Shown: piece by piece, positions 8,601 through 16,832 of the stretch
Position numbering within the stretch: position 1 is the first letter of the stretch
Layout of the letters: every line of letters begins with the position of its first letter
Assembly (NCBI GenBank): GCA_013393545.1
Contig: JABXHG010000573.1
Span: 1 to 50,919, forward strand
From: Alteromonadaceae bacterium
Lineage (GTDB): Bacteria; Pseudomonadota; Gammaproteobacteria; Pseudomonadales; Oleiphilaceae
Direction: 5' to 3'
Length of the DNA stretch: 50,919 bases
Made by a program: the position numbers and the translations under genes
Notes under the pieces: model-generated
What the model was told of the DNA's origin: nothing
Databases searched by the model: none
Seen by the model: only the letters and a program-made list of their open reading frames with translations

Positions 8601-8753
8601 CGCTTCGGGGGGGGGGCTTCAACATCGCCGGGGTGGCTTTCTGCGTTCTGGGCTACTTTTTGATAGGTCTTGGCGGCGAAGTCTTTACGCCTAAACGGCT
8701 CGGATTCCGCTTTCGGCAAGGTCACTTGCTCCGCCAGAATCTGTAAAGTGCGC

Positions 8754-8784
8754 TTGATATAATAAGTAATGAGATGTATTATCA
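8754..8784 (+). promoter_or_regulatory. Fur-controlled promoter of the siderophore receptor operon
   Basis: A near-consensus sigma-70 promoter is visible: TTGATA (8754-8759), a 17-base spacer and TATTAT (8777-8782). Over the -10 box lies TGAGATGTATTATCA (8770-8784), which matches the 7-1-7 Fur consensus TGATAATnATTATCA at 11 of 14 fixed positions. Fur with Fe(II) would block RNA polymerase here, so the receptor and ABC genes should be induced by iron limitation. Confidence 0.8.
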
Positions 8785-8834
8785 TTAACATTAAAATAAT
8801 AAATCTCTGAAATGACAATCTGCCAGGGGGTTAA

Positions 8835-10976
8835 ATGAGCCAGATTAAGAACATTCCAAGCCTGCTTTTGGCAATGGCTGCTGCACCTTTTGCGGTCAAC
8901 GCCACCGCCCAGGAAACGTCATCTGCCACTGAACTGAATCCCCTGACAGTCACCGCAACGCGTCAGGATATGGCGGCTGAGGAACTCGCTCACTCGGTCA
9001 CCGTGATCGACCGCGAACAGCTCGACAGCCAGTTCCAGACATCCCGTAATCTGGGCGAGGTGTTGGCCAAGACAGTACCCGGCATGGCGCCTGCCAGCCA
9101 GACCCTGACCAACTTCAACCAGAGCTTACGTGGCCGCAACCTGCTGGTGCTGATTGACGGTATTCCCCAGAACACCAACCGCAATATCAGCCGCGACCTG
9201 ATGAACATTGATCCCGCCAACATTGAGCGCATAGAGGTACTGCGCGGTGGCAGTGCGGTATACGGTAGTGGCGCGGCCGGCGGTGTGGTCAATATCGTGA
9301 CCCGTAATAACAAGACTGGGATCAGCACCACACTGGGTCTGCAAAGCTCGCTGACCCAACTGGATGAAGATGGCCTTGGCTATCGCGCGGAACAATATGT
9401 TGGTGGCGGTACTAGCGCCTTCGACTATGGATTCAACCTGGCTTGGGAGAGCCGTGGCGCCTTCTACGATGCCAATGGCGACCGCATAGCCCCAGAGCCG
9501 AGCCAGGGCGACCTGTCCGACACCGACAGTGTGAGCCTGGCTGGAAAGCTGCGCTGGTTCCTCGACAGCGGCACCCTAACCCTGTCCGCCAACCATTTTG
9601 ACGCCGAGCAGGATACCGACTACGCCTCCGATCCTTCGGTGGCTGCCGAGCCTCCCGGCAGCGTCAGGGCCCGGGCCATTTCCGGATTGCAGTTGGATCA
9701 GCAGAACCGCACCCGGAACAGCTTGATCAACCTCGCCTGGTCCGCCGATCAGACCCTGCTGGGTAGCTTAGATGCCCAGGCCTATTACCGCGATTACCAT
9801 GCCCGCTTCACCCCGGCCGACGGACGCTCCTGGTCCACTTGGGGCGTGCTGGGCCAGACCTTTCAGGACACTGAAACGGTGGGAGGCCGCCTAACGCTAA
9901 ACACTGAACTCAGCGAAGCCAGTCTGGTGCGCTGGGGCGTGGACCTGAGCCGGGAAAAGTCCGAAGCGCCCATCACCACCTATGATGGCGATGCCTACGA
10001 CAACAGCGGCGGCCTGGTCTTTATCGACACCGGCGACCGCACCTTCATGCCCCCCATTACCCAGGATGGCATTGGCGCCTTTATGCAGTTGGAACACCAA
10101 TTCAGCGAACGCTTGCGCGGGGAAGTGGGTACCCGGTATGAGTATGCGTCCGCTGAATTTGACGATTTTACTACCTTGGGTCAGGGGAACGACGTTGAGG
10201 GCGGCGACGTCAGTTTCGATGATTTCCTGTTCAATGCCGGCCTGGTGTTTGATGTCACCAAAACCAGTGAGCTGTACGCCAACTTCTCCCAGGGGTTTGA
10301 GCTGCCGGATGTTGGCCTGCAATTACGCTATGCCCCCACTGGCTTTGACATTACCAGCTCCCAGTTGGACCCGATCAAGACCGACAATTATGAAGTGGGA
10401 GCCCGTAGCGACTGGGGTCATACTCAGGCAAGCATCGCTCTGTTCTACAACACCTCGGACCTGGGCCAGCCGACCATTGAGGACTTTGAATTTGTTCAGC
10501 CCCGGACCAAGGAGCGCATTTACGGTGTTGAAGCAACCTTGGACCACCAGCTGAACGACAGCTGGCTGCTGGGTGGCCTGGCGACCTGGCTCAAGGGCGA
10601 AAACTACGATGAAGATGATCATCGCTGGAAAGCCCTGAACGGTTACCGCATCCCCCCTCTGCAACTACGTACCTACGCGGAATACAGCCCGAGCAACCAA
10701 TGGTTCCACCGCTTACAGGTCAATTACAGCGGCTCACGGGATGACGCGTTTGAGGACGAGGTGGGCTTTGGCAGCCGAGAAGTGGAATCCTACACCACCG
10801 TTGACTTCCATACCCGCTACCAGATTAATCAGCACAAGGTCAGTATCGGTATCGAAAACTTGCTGAACGAAGACTATTACACGGTCTATGGCCAACTGCT
10901 GCGCAACGGTAACAACACTAGCCACATTCCGGCTGCCGGAACGACGCTGAAGGCCAGCTACCAATACCAATGGTAA
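8835..10976 (+). CDS. TonB-dependent ferric-siderophore receptor
   Basis: A 713-residue outer-membrane receptor. A signal peptide (LLLAMAAAPFAVNATAQ) is followed by a TonB-box-like PLTVTATR, a plug domain (residues ~40-160: VLAKTVPGMAP, LRGRNLLVLIDGIPQN, IERIEVLRGGSAVYGSGAAGGVVNIVT) and a 22-strand-type barrel ending in the aromatic signature YQYQW. It should carry the ferric siderophore across the outer membrane using TonB/ExbBD encoded elsewhere. SD AGGGGG precedes ATG 8835. It leads the uptake operon under the Fur-type promoter, and its stop overlaps the next start. The natural ligand is inferred from the adjacent staphyloferrin-B-like genes. Confidence 0.93.
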   Translation: MSQIKNIPSLLLAMAAAPFAVNATAQETSSATELNPLTVTATRQDMAAEELAHSVTVIDREQLDSQFQTSRNLGEVLAKTVPGMAPASQTLTNFNQSLRGRNLLVLIDGIPQNTNRNISRDLMNIDPANIERIEVLRGGSAVYGSGAAGGVVNIVTRNNKTGISTTLGLQSSLTQLDEDGLGYRAEQYVGGGTSAFDYGFNLAWESRGAFYDANGDRIAPEPSQGDLSDTDSVSLAGKLRWFLDSGTLTLSANHFDAEQDTDYASDPSVAAEPPGSVRARAISGLQLDQQNRTRNSLINLAWSADQTLLGSLDAQAYYRDYHARFTPADGRSWSTWGVLGQTFQDTETVGGRLTLNTELSEASLVRWGVDLSREKSEAPITTYDGDAYDNSGGLVFIDTGDRTFMPPITQDGIGAFMQLEHQFSERLRGEVGTRYEYASAEFDDFTTLGQGNDVEGGDVSFDDFLFNAGLVFDVTKTSELYANFSQGFELPDVGLQLRYAPTGFDITSSQLDPIKTDNYEVGARSDWGHTQASIALFYNTSDLGQPTIEDFEFVQPRTKERIYGVEATLDHQLNDSWLLGGLATWLKGENYDEDDHRWKALNGYRIPPLQLRTYAEYSPSNQWFHRLQVNYSGSRDDAFEDEVGFGSREVESYTTVDFHTRYQINQHKVSIGIENLLNEDYYTVYGQLLRNGNNTSHIPAAGTTLKASYQYQW

Positions 10977-11866
10977 GACCCTTGTCGCTGGCCGCCCTGT
11001 TGCTGGCGGCCAGTATGTCGCTCGCTGCCAGCCCGGCTGCCTGTCGTGTCATCGACCATGCGATGGGCAGTACTTGCGTGCCTGCCAGGCCGGAACGGGT
11101 GGTCGTCCTGGATACCGGAGAACTGGATACCGCCCTGGCGTTGGGCGTGGTGCCCATCGCAGCCCCTACGGCCTACCAGATTGGCGAGTTTCCCGCTTAC
11201 CTTCCCCTGGACGATACCCGGGTGCAATCCCTTGGTGTCGTTCAGGAACCCGACCTTGAGCGGCTGATGCAGCTTCAGCCCGACCTGATACTGGGCAGTC
11301 AGCAGCGTCACGGTCAGCTCTATCCAATCCTCTCCTCCATCGCACCGACCGTGTTCAGTGAATCCATGGGCGCAACCTGGGCTGACAACCTGACACTGTT
11401 TGCCCGGGCTCTGGGCCGGGAAGCCGAAGCCGAACAATGGCTAGCCCGCATTGATCGCCAATGCCAGCGCATCGGGGAGCGGTATCGGGCCAAGGGTCGG
11501 CCCCGGCTGTCGATCGTGCGCTCGATGCAGACCCATATCCGCCTCTACCTGGGGGATTCCTTTATCGGCTCACTCATGCAACGCTGCGGACTGCGCCGGC
11601 CGGAGTCCCAGTCCGGTGACGGTTTCGCGCGGCGTTTGCGGTCGCCCCGGCAGATTGACCTGCTGGAAGGCGACCTTATCCTGCTGAGCGAGTACGCGCC
11701 GGAACAGGGCTCATTGATACGACGCTGGCAACGGTCGCCGTTCTGGTCCCGGCTCCAGGGCCGTGTCTATCCGGTGGATGACAGTTACTGGATGCTGGGC
11801 ATTGGTCCGCTGGCGGCCCATCGGGTGCTGAACGATCTGGAGCGTATCATTGATGGCTACCGCTAG
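10970..11866 (+). CDS. Periplasmic ferric-siderophore binding protein (FecB type)
   Basis: A 298-residue protein with a signal peptide (LSLAALLLAASMSLAASPAA) and a class III periplasmic binding fold: RVVVLDTGELDTALALGV starts the first lobe, and PDLERLMQLQPDLILGSQQ is the usual hinge-side motif. It carries the siderophore from the receptor to the ABC permease. There is no convincing lipobox, so a soluble periplasmic form is likely. The ATG overlaps the receptor stop by seven bases and its own end overlaps the first permease, indicating translational coupling. Confidence 0.9.
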   Translation: MVRPLSLAALLLAASMSLAASPAACRVIDHAMGSTCVPARPERVVVLDTGELDTALALGVVPIAAPTAYQIGEFPAYLPLDDTRVQSLGVVQEPDLERLMQLQPDLILGSQQRHGQLYPILSSIAPTVFSESMGATWADNLTLFARALGREAEAEQWLARIDRQCQRIGERYRAKGRPRLSIVRSMQTHIRLYLGDSFIGSLMQRCGLRRPESQSGDGFARRLRSPRQIDLLEGDLILLSEYAPEQGSLIRRWQRSPFWSRLQGRVYPVDDSYWMLGIGPLAAHRVLNDLERIIDGYR

Positions 11867-12869
11867 TTCCGGCCATCGCCTGCCCTGGCAACTGGGCGGG
11901 CTTCTGGTAGCCCTGGTGCTGGTCGCGTTGGCGTTCCTGCAGTCGGGCCTATCGGACTTCGGCGTCGCGGACCTTCTGCACCTGTTGCAGGGCGACGACA
12001 CCGCGCTCGCCTCCATTGATCGATTGGTAGTGACGGAGTTGCGCCTGCCCCGCCTGCTGGCGGCCCTGTTGGTCGGTGCGGCTCTGGGATGCGCTGGCTG
12101 CCTGCTACAGCGCCTGACCGGCAATCCGCTGGCCAGTCCGGGTCTACTAGGATTGAATCAGGGTGCTGCTCTGGGCATGGTGTTCCTGCTGGTCTCCTCC
12201 TGGTCTTTCACTCCCCTGAACAGTTTAGTTGCCGCCCTGGTCGGCGCCGCCGTGGCGATGGTATTGGTTTTTGGCGTCGTTCGCCTCGCCACCGGCGGCC
12301 TGGCAGCGGAGAGCCTGCTGCTGTTCGGGGCGCTGCTGAGCACCCTGTTCGGAGCGCTCACCACCATTGGGCTGATCCTGGACCAGCACGCCCTGGATGC
12401 CATCCGGTTCTGGCTGGCCGGCTCCCTGTCTCTGGTGGAGCCAGCTCAACTTGCGCCACTGGCGACGCTGGTACTGACTGGCCTGGCGCTGGCCGGGCTG
12501 CTGTGCCGCCCATTGCAGCTATTGGAAACCGGTAGCGATACCGCCCGCGGGCTTGGCGCCAACCCCAGGCTGATCCTGCTGGCGGTCAGTGTCGTTGTAT
12601 TATTACTCACGGCGGTTTCGGTTGCGGTCAGCGGCCCCATCCTCTTTGTTGGCCTCGTGGTTCCCCACTTGGCACGGTTGTGGATAGGCGAACGCCTGCA
12701 CCGGCAACTGGCGGGCAGTGCCCTGTTGGGGGCCTTGATGCTGGCAGTGGCGGACTTGGCGGTCTATCAGATCGACAATGATGACCGGCTGCCGCCAGGG
12801 GTCGCTCTGGCCTTGATTGGCGTGCCCTGGTTTATCTGGCTGATACGTCGGAGGTACCTGGCGCAATGA
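11853..12869 (+). CDS. FecCD-family siderophore ABC permease, first subunit
   Basis: A 338-residue, highly hydrophobic permease. ELRLPRLLAALLVGAALGCAG, LTGNPLASPGLLGLNQGAALG and GLVVPHLARLWIG are FecCD/BtuC motifs; the last is the loop that contacts the ATPase. I used ATG 11853 in place of a TTG one codon earlier. The gene begins inside the binding-protein gene and its TGA overlaps the next ATG, so the permeases are coupled and likely act as a heterodimer. Confidence 0.92.
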   Translation: MATASSGHRLPWQLGGLLVALVLVALAFLQSGLSDFGVADLLHLLQGDDTALASIDRLVVTELRLPRLLAALLVGAALGCAGCLLQRLTGNPLASPGLLGLNQGAALGMVFLLVSSWSFTPLNSLVAALVGAAVAMVLVFGVVRLATGGLAAESLLLFGALLSTLFGALTTIGLILDQHALDAIRFWLAGSLSLVEPAQLAPLATLVLTGLALAGLLCRPLQLLETGSDTARGLGANPRLILLAVSVVVLLLTAVSVAVSGPILFVGLVVPHLARLWIGERLHRQLAGSALLGALMLAVADLAVYQIDNDDRLPPGVALALIGVPWFIWLIRRRYLAQ

Positions 12870-13837
12870 TACAACGCTCGTTGCCTGCACCTTACCTTTG
12901 GCTACTGCCCCTGGTGCTGGCGTTGTGCCTGCTCAATGGCAGTGCCGACACCCTGTTCCTGCTGCTGGACGACAGCCAGCGCCAACTGATGATGCAGATT
13001 ATCACCGAATTGCGACTACCGAGGGTGCTGGTGGCTGCCCTGGTGGGGGCGGGTCTTGGCATGGCCGGCCTGCTGCTACAGACCCTGACCGGGAACCGTC
13101 TGGCGGACCCTGGAATCATTGGCGTGAACCAGGGCGCGGCCCTGGCGGTGGTCGCCGGACTGCTGGCGCTGCCTCAGCTGCCGCCCCATTGGCTGCCGTT
13201 GTTGGGCGTGCTGGGCGGATTGGCCAGCATGGTATTGCTCTGGTATCTGAGTCGCGGAACCGCGGCCATCGCACTGATCCTGATGGGGGTGGGGCTGAGC
13301 AGTCTGCTCAGTGCGCTGATTGGCTGCCTGTTGATCCTGTCGGAAACCCAACGCCTGGCCATGGTGATGACCTGGCTGGCGGGCAGCTTCGCCACAAGCA
13401 ATAGTGCCGTGCTGATCAGCACCCTGGCATGGTCGGTGGTTTTGTTACCCTTGTCCTGGCTGCTGTGTCAGCGCCTAGGGCCACTGTTGCTGGACCCCCT
13501 CAGCAGTCGTATGCTCGGAGCCCGGACCGGTCGGACCGAATCCCTTTGCCTGGTTGTGGCCTGTGCCCTTGGTGCGGTGGCGGTGGCTGCTGCGGGCACA
13601 CTGGGTTTCGTCGGCCTGCTGGCGCCCCATATCGCGCGGCGACTTCATCCGCCACAACCGGATCGGCTGGCGCTTCCCGTGCTGGGCTATGGCGCGCTGC
13701 TGACCATGCTGGCGGATTTGCTGGGACGCAGCCTGTTCCCACCGGTGCAGTTACCGGCGGGGCTGATGCTCGCCATCGTGGGGGTGCCGATGTTTATCCT
13801 GTTGCTGCTGTGGCAACAACGCCTTCGTGGAGACTGA
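12866..13837 (+). CDS. FecCD-family siderophore ABC permease, second subunit
   Basis: A 323-residue partner permease with the same family signature: ELRLPRVLVAALVGAGLGMAG, LTGNRLADPGIIGVNQGAAL and a C-terminal GFVGLLAPHIARRLHPPQ coupling loop. About nine to ten membrane helices are visible. The start ATG overlaps the stop of the first permease (ATGA). Distinct but homologous permeases are normal for FecCD or FhuB-like importers. Confidence 0.92.
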   Translation: MIQRSLPAPYLWLLPLVLALCLLNGSADTLFLLLDDSQRQLMMQIITELRLPRVLVAALVGAGLGMAGLLLQTLTGNRLADPGIIGVNQGAALAVVAGLLALPQLPPHWLPLLGVLGGLASMVLLWYLSRGTAAIALILMGVGLSSLLSALIGCLLILSETQRLAMVMTWLAGSFATSNSAVLISTLAWSVVLLPLSWLLCQRLGPLLLDPLSSRMLGARTGRTESLCLVVACALGAVAVAAAGTLGFVGLLAPHIARRLHPPQPDRLALPVLGYGALLTMLADLLGRSLFPPVQLPAGLMLAIVGVPMFILLLLWQQRLRGD

Positions 13838-13841
13838 ACCA

Positions 13842-14630
13842 ATGAGCAATCACGCCATCCGTGCCATGGATATCCGCGTGGGCTATCGCGGCGTTCCACT
13901 CATCCGGGAGTCCAGCCTGACGTTCCCTTCCGGACGCATTACCGTACTGCTGGGCGCCAACGGCAGTGGCAAGTCCACCCTGCTCAAATCCATGGCTGGG
14001 CTGCACCCGCTGCAGGGCGGCCAGGTATGGATTGGTGATAGTGAGCTGACCAGCACCTCCAACCGGAGACTGGCCCGCCAGCTCGCTTTCCTGCCCCAGC
14101 ATCCTGTTGCACCCGAGACCCTGACCGTGGCGGAACTGGTGATGATGGGGCGCTACCCCTACCGTCATCCGTTGCTGCCACCCAGTGCCCGGGATCGCGC
14201 CGTCGTATCCCAAGCCCTGGAACAGACCGACCTGCCAGAACTGGCGGAACGCTCCCTGGGTACCCTCTCAGGTGGCCAGCGGCAACGGGCCTGGCTGGCG
14301 ATGGTGCTGGCCCAGCAGACTGATATCCTGATGCTGGACGAGCCCACCAGCTATCTGGACCTAAGCCACCAGTATGATCTGCTCAACCTGATCCGGAGGC
14401 TGAACCGGGAGCAGGGCAAAACCTTGGTGCTGGTACTGCATGACTTGAACCAGGCCTTCGAATTCGCTGATTACCTAATCTACATGAAACAGGGCCGCGT
14501 GATAGCCCAAGGCTCGCCAACCCGGACCGCCACGCCCGAACTGATTCAGGAAACCTTCGGTCTCCACTGCGATATCTGGCCTCATCCAAAGGCAGCCTGC
14601 CCGCTGCTGATCCCCCTGGCGGGGCAGTAG
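13842..14630 (+). CDS. Siderophore ABC transporter ATPase (FecE/FepC type)
   Basis: A 262-residue ABC ATPase: Walker A GANGSGKSTLL, Q-loop FLPQHP, signature LSGGQRQRAWLAM, Walker B DILMLDEPTSYLD and switch His in VLHDLNQAFEFADYL. It powers the two FecCD permeases. I preferred ATG 13842 with GGAG at 13829-13832 over an in-frame GTG at 13827. It ends the uptake operon; about 155 bases holding the second Fur-type promoter separate it from the biosynthetic operon. Confidence 0.93.
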   Translation: MSNHAIRAMDIRVGYRGVPLIRESSLTFPSGRITVLLGANGSGKSTLLKSMAGLHPLQGGQVWIGDSELTSTSNRRLARQLAFLPQHPVAPETLTVAELVMMGRYPYRHPLLPPSARDRAVVSQALEQTDLPELAERSLGTLSGGQRQRAWLAMVLAQQTDILMLDEPTSYLDLSHQYDLLNLIRRLNREQGKTLVLVLHDLNQAFEFADYLIYMKQGRVIAQGSPTRTATPELIQETFGLHCDIWPHPKAACPLLIPLAGQ

Positions 14631-14729
14631 GCGGGCAGTACCCACCTCGTCTCAGACACCGATTACCTGTTTTCAGATCATTGCAAACGGTAGCAAACCT
14701 ACAGTTTCTTAATGTTCTCTGTTTATGTA

Positions 14730-14759
14730 TTGCGAATCATTATCGTTTAGATTTACTAT
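14730..14759 (+). promoter_or_regulatory. Fur-box promoter of the siderophore biosynthesis operon
   Basis: TGCGAATCATTATCG (14731-14745) matches the Fur 7-1-7 consensus TGATAATnATTATCA at 11 of 14 positions. It overlaps a plausible promoter: TTGCGA (14730-14735), an 18-base spacer and TACTAT (14754-14759). A strong AAGGAGG ribosome site follows at 14774-14780, before sbnA. This gives the sbn-like operon its own iron-repressed start, separate from the uptake operon. Confidence 0.7.
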
Positions 14760-14785
14760 TTGCTCCTGTTCTCAAGGAGGCGAAA

Positions 14786-15775
14786 ATGATCTACGACAAT
14801 ATCGCAAGTTGTATAGGAAATACGCCGCTCGTCAGACTCTCTCGGATCTTTCCGGAAAAGCACGTCACTGTCCTAGCCAAGATGGAGCTGATGAATCCCG
14901 GCGGCAGCATCAAGGATAGGCCTGCCAGATATATGCTGGACAGGGGCATCGAGGCGGGGACCATCGACCGGAACAGCCACATTATCGAAAGCTCGTCAGG
15001 AAACCTGGCCATTGCCCTGGCAATGATCTGCAAACTGAAGGGACTTGAGTTCACCGCCGTGGTCGACCCCAAGATTTCCCCGGCCAACCTGAAGATGCTG
15101 AAGCTGTACGGTGCCAACATCGTATCCGTTACCCGCAAAGACGGGAACGACGGTTATCTGCTGACCCGTATCGACACCGTAAAGCAACTGCTTCGCTCCA
15201 TTCCAAATTCGGTGTGGGTCAATCAGTACGCCAATCCCGACAACTGGCGCAGCCATTACCACGGCGAAGCACGGGAAATCCTCGATCAGGTGGGTCAGAG
15301 AGTCGACTATCTGGTCATCGGTGCCAGTACCTCCGGAACCCTCATGGGCGTGTCCCGCTGCCTCAAGGAAGAATTTCCCGAGATGAAGGTGATCGCGGTG
15401 GACATCGTTGGTTCGGTGCTCTTCGGTGGCAAATCAGCCCCCCGCGAGATCCCCGGGATCGGCGCCAGCCGCGTACCCGAACTGCTGGCACCGGACGAGG
15501 TGGATCACGTGATTTACGTTGACGACTACGAATCCGCTCTCGGGTGCCGACGCCTGATTACCGAAGAAGGCATCTTTGCCGGAGGTTCCAGCGGCTCCTC
15601 CATTTCCGCGATCGAAAAGCTGTTAACCGAAATACCCGCAAACAAGTGTGTGCTCACGCTTCTTCCGGATCGTGGCGACCGGTATCTGGATCTGGTCTAC
15701 GACGAGGAATGGTTTGACATGGTGAGACGGCGCCATTTCAAACACACCACCTTTAGCCGCAAAGAAATCGCTTAA
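14786..15775 (+). CDS. sbnA: SbnA-like O-phosphoserine:glutamate transferase (L-Dap synthesis)
   Basis: A 329-residue fold-type II PLP enzyme related to cysteine synthase. Lys43 in NPGGSIKDRPA is the Schiff-base lysine, SSSGNLAIALA the substrate loop, and IGASTSGTLMGVSRCLKE the phosphate-binding turn. SbnA joins O-phospho-L-serine and L-glutamate to give ACEGA, the precursor of L-2,3-diaminopropionate (known from S. aureus). I moved the start from a long in-frame extension at 14681 to ATG 14786, which has a perfect AAGGAGG and starts at the family N-terminus (MIYDNIASCIGNTPL). The partner sbnB follows after 21 bases, which separates it from ordinary cysteine synthases. Confidence 0.88.
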   Translation: MIYDNIASCIGNTPLVRLSRIFPEKHVTVLAKMELMNPGGSIKDRPARYMLDRGIEAGTIDRNSHIIESSSGNLAIALAMICKLKGLEFTAVVDPKISPANLKMLKLYGANIVSVTRKDGNDGYLLTRIDTVKQLLRSIPNSVWVNQYANPDNWRSHYHGEAREILDQVGQRVDYLVIGASTSGTLMGVSRCLKEEFPEMKVIAVDIVGSVLFGGKSAPREIPGIGASRVPELLAPDEVDHVIYVDDYESALGCRRLITEEGIFAGGSSGSSISAIEKLLTEIPANKCVLTLLPDRGDRYLDLVYDEEWFDMVRRRHFKHTTFSRKEIA

Positions 15776-15796
15776 CCAAACGTCAGGAACCCGGTA

Positions 15797-16822
15797 ATGA
15801 CCCATACCCCAACCACAAATCCGACTCTCCGCTACCTCAGCCAGTCCGACCTCAGGGTGCTGGGAGCCGATCACAGCAACGCCTTCATTGAGGCCGTCGA
15901 AGAAGGCTTGAAGCTGCATGCCGAAGGCCATTTCGTGCAGCCACTCAAACCCTACCTGCGTTGGCCCGGCGCTGATCACATTGCCGACCGCATCATCGCC
16001 ATGCCGTGCTATCTGGGTGGGGACAACCCGGTGGCAGGAATCAAGTGGATTGGCTCCCGCCAGCACAATCCCGGCACATTCCAGCTACCCCGGGCCAGCG
16101 CGCTGATCGTACTCAACGATGCCCAGACCAACTACCCAGTGGCGGTGATGGAAGGCGGCCTGATCAGCGCCATGCGCACCGCCGCCATTACCGGCGTGGC
16201 CACCCGTTACCTGGCGGCCAGCAACTTCACCGATGTCAGCGTGATCGGCTGTGGCGCCATTGCACAGATGCAGGTGAAAACCCTGCTCGAGCAGTATCCC
16301 CAGATCACCACCGTGCACCTGTATGATCTGCATGCGGTCGCCGCCGACCGTCTGATCAATGAATTCGCCGCCACCTATGCGAGCACACGCTTTGTTATCC
16401 ACGAGTCGGCGCGGGCGGCGGTTGAACAGGCCGATGTCCTGGTAACCTGCACCGTTTCCGACAAGCCCTACATTCCCTTCGACTGGATCAAGAGGGGCTG
16501 CTTCATTTCCAACATCTCGATCATGGATATTGAACGTGATGTCTTCCTGCAGGCCGATAAGGTTGTGGTGGACGACTGGGATCAATCCAATCGCGAGAAG
16601 AAGGTTATCAACCAACTGGTGGAGGAAGGTCGGTTCAGCCGGGAGCAACTGCATGCCGAGTTGGGCGAGATCGTCAACGGAACTGCCCGCGGTCGCGATC
16701 ATGACGACGAAATTATCCTGCTCAATCCCATGGGCATGGCGATTGACGACATCGTCTGCGCGCGCTGGTTCTACCAGGCGGCCGAAAGCAGGAATGTCGG
16801 TGCCCAACTCCCCCTGTTCTAG
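15797..16822 (+). CDS. sbnB: SbnB-like ACEGA dehydrogenase (L-Dap synthesis)
   Basis: A 341-residue ornithine-cyclodeaminase/mu-crystallin fold protein. The substrate pocket AGIKWIGSR and MEGGLISAMRTAAITGVAT and the Rossmann motif VIGCGAIAQMQ are visible. SbnB oxidatively splits ACEGA to L-2,3-diaminopropionate and 2-oxoglutarate using NAD; both products are staphyloferrin B building blocks. The SbnA-SbnB pair is the main evidence for L-Dap supply. The ends are clear: AGGA before ATG 15797, stop 11 bases before the next gene. Confidence 0.88.
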   Translation: MTHTPTTNPTLRYLSQSDLRVLGADHSNAFIEAVEEGLKLHAEGHFVQPLKPYLRWPGADHIADRIIAMPCYLGGDNPVAGIKWIGSRQHNPGTFQLPRASALIVLNDAQTNYPVAVMEGGLISAMRTAAITGVATRYLAASNFTDVSVIGCGAIAQMQVKTLLEQYPQITTVHLYDLHAVAADRLINEFAATYASTRFVIHESARAAVEQADVLVTCTVSDKPYIPFDWIKRGCFISNISIMDIERDVFLQADKVVVDDWDQSNREKKVINQLVEEGRFSREQLHAELGEIVNGTARGRDHDDEIILLNPMGMAIDDIVCARWFYQAAESRNVGAQLPLF

Positions 16823-16832
16823 GCTTACCACC

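Noticed and set aside
8597..8818. 73-residue minus-strand ORF
   Set aside because: It covers the Fur-type promoter of the receptor gene, starts in AT-rich leader sequence, shows no family features, and passes through the G10 run.
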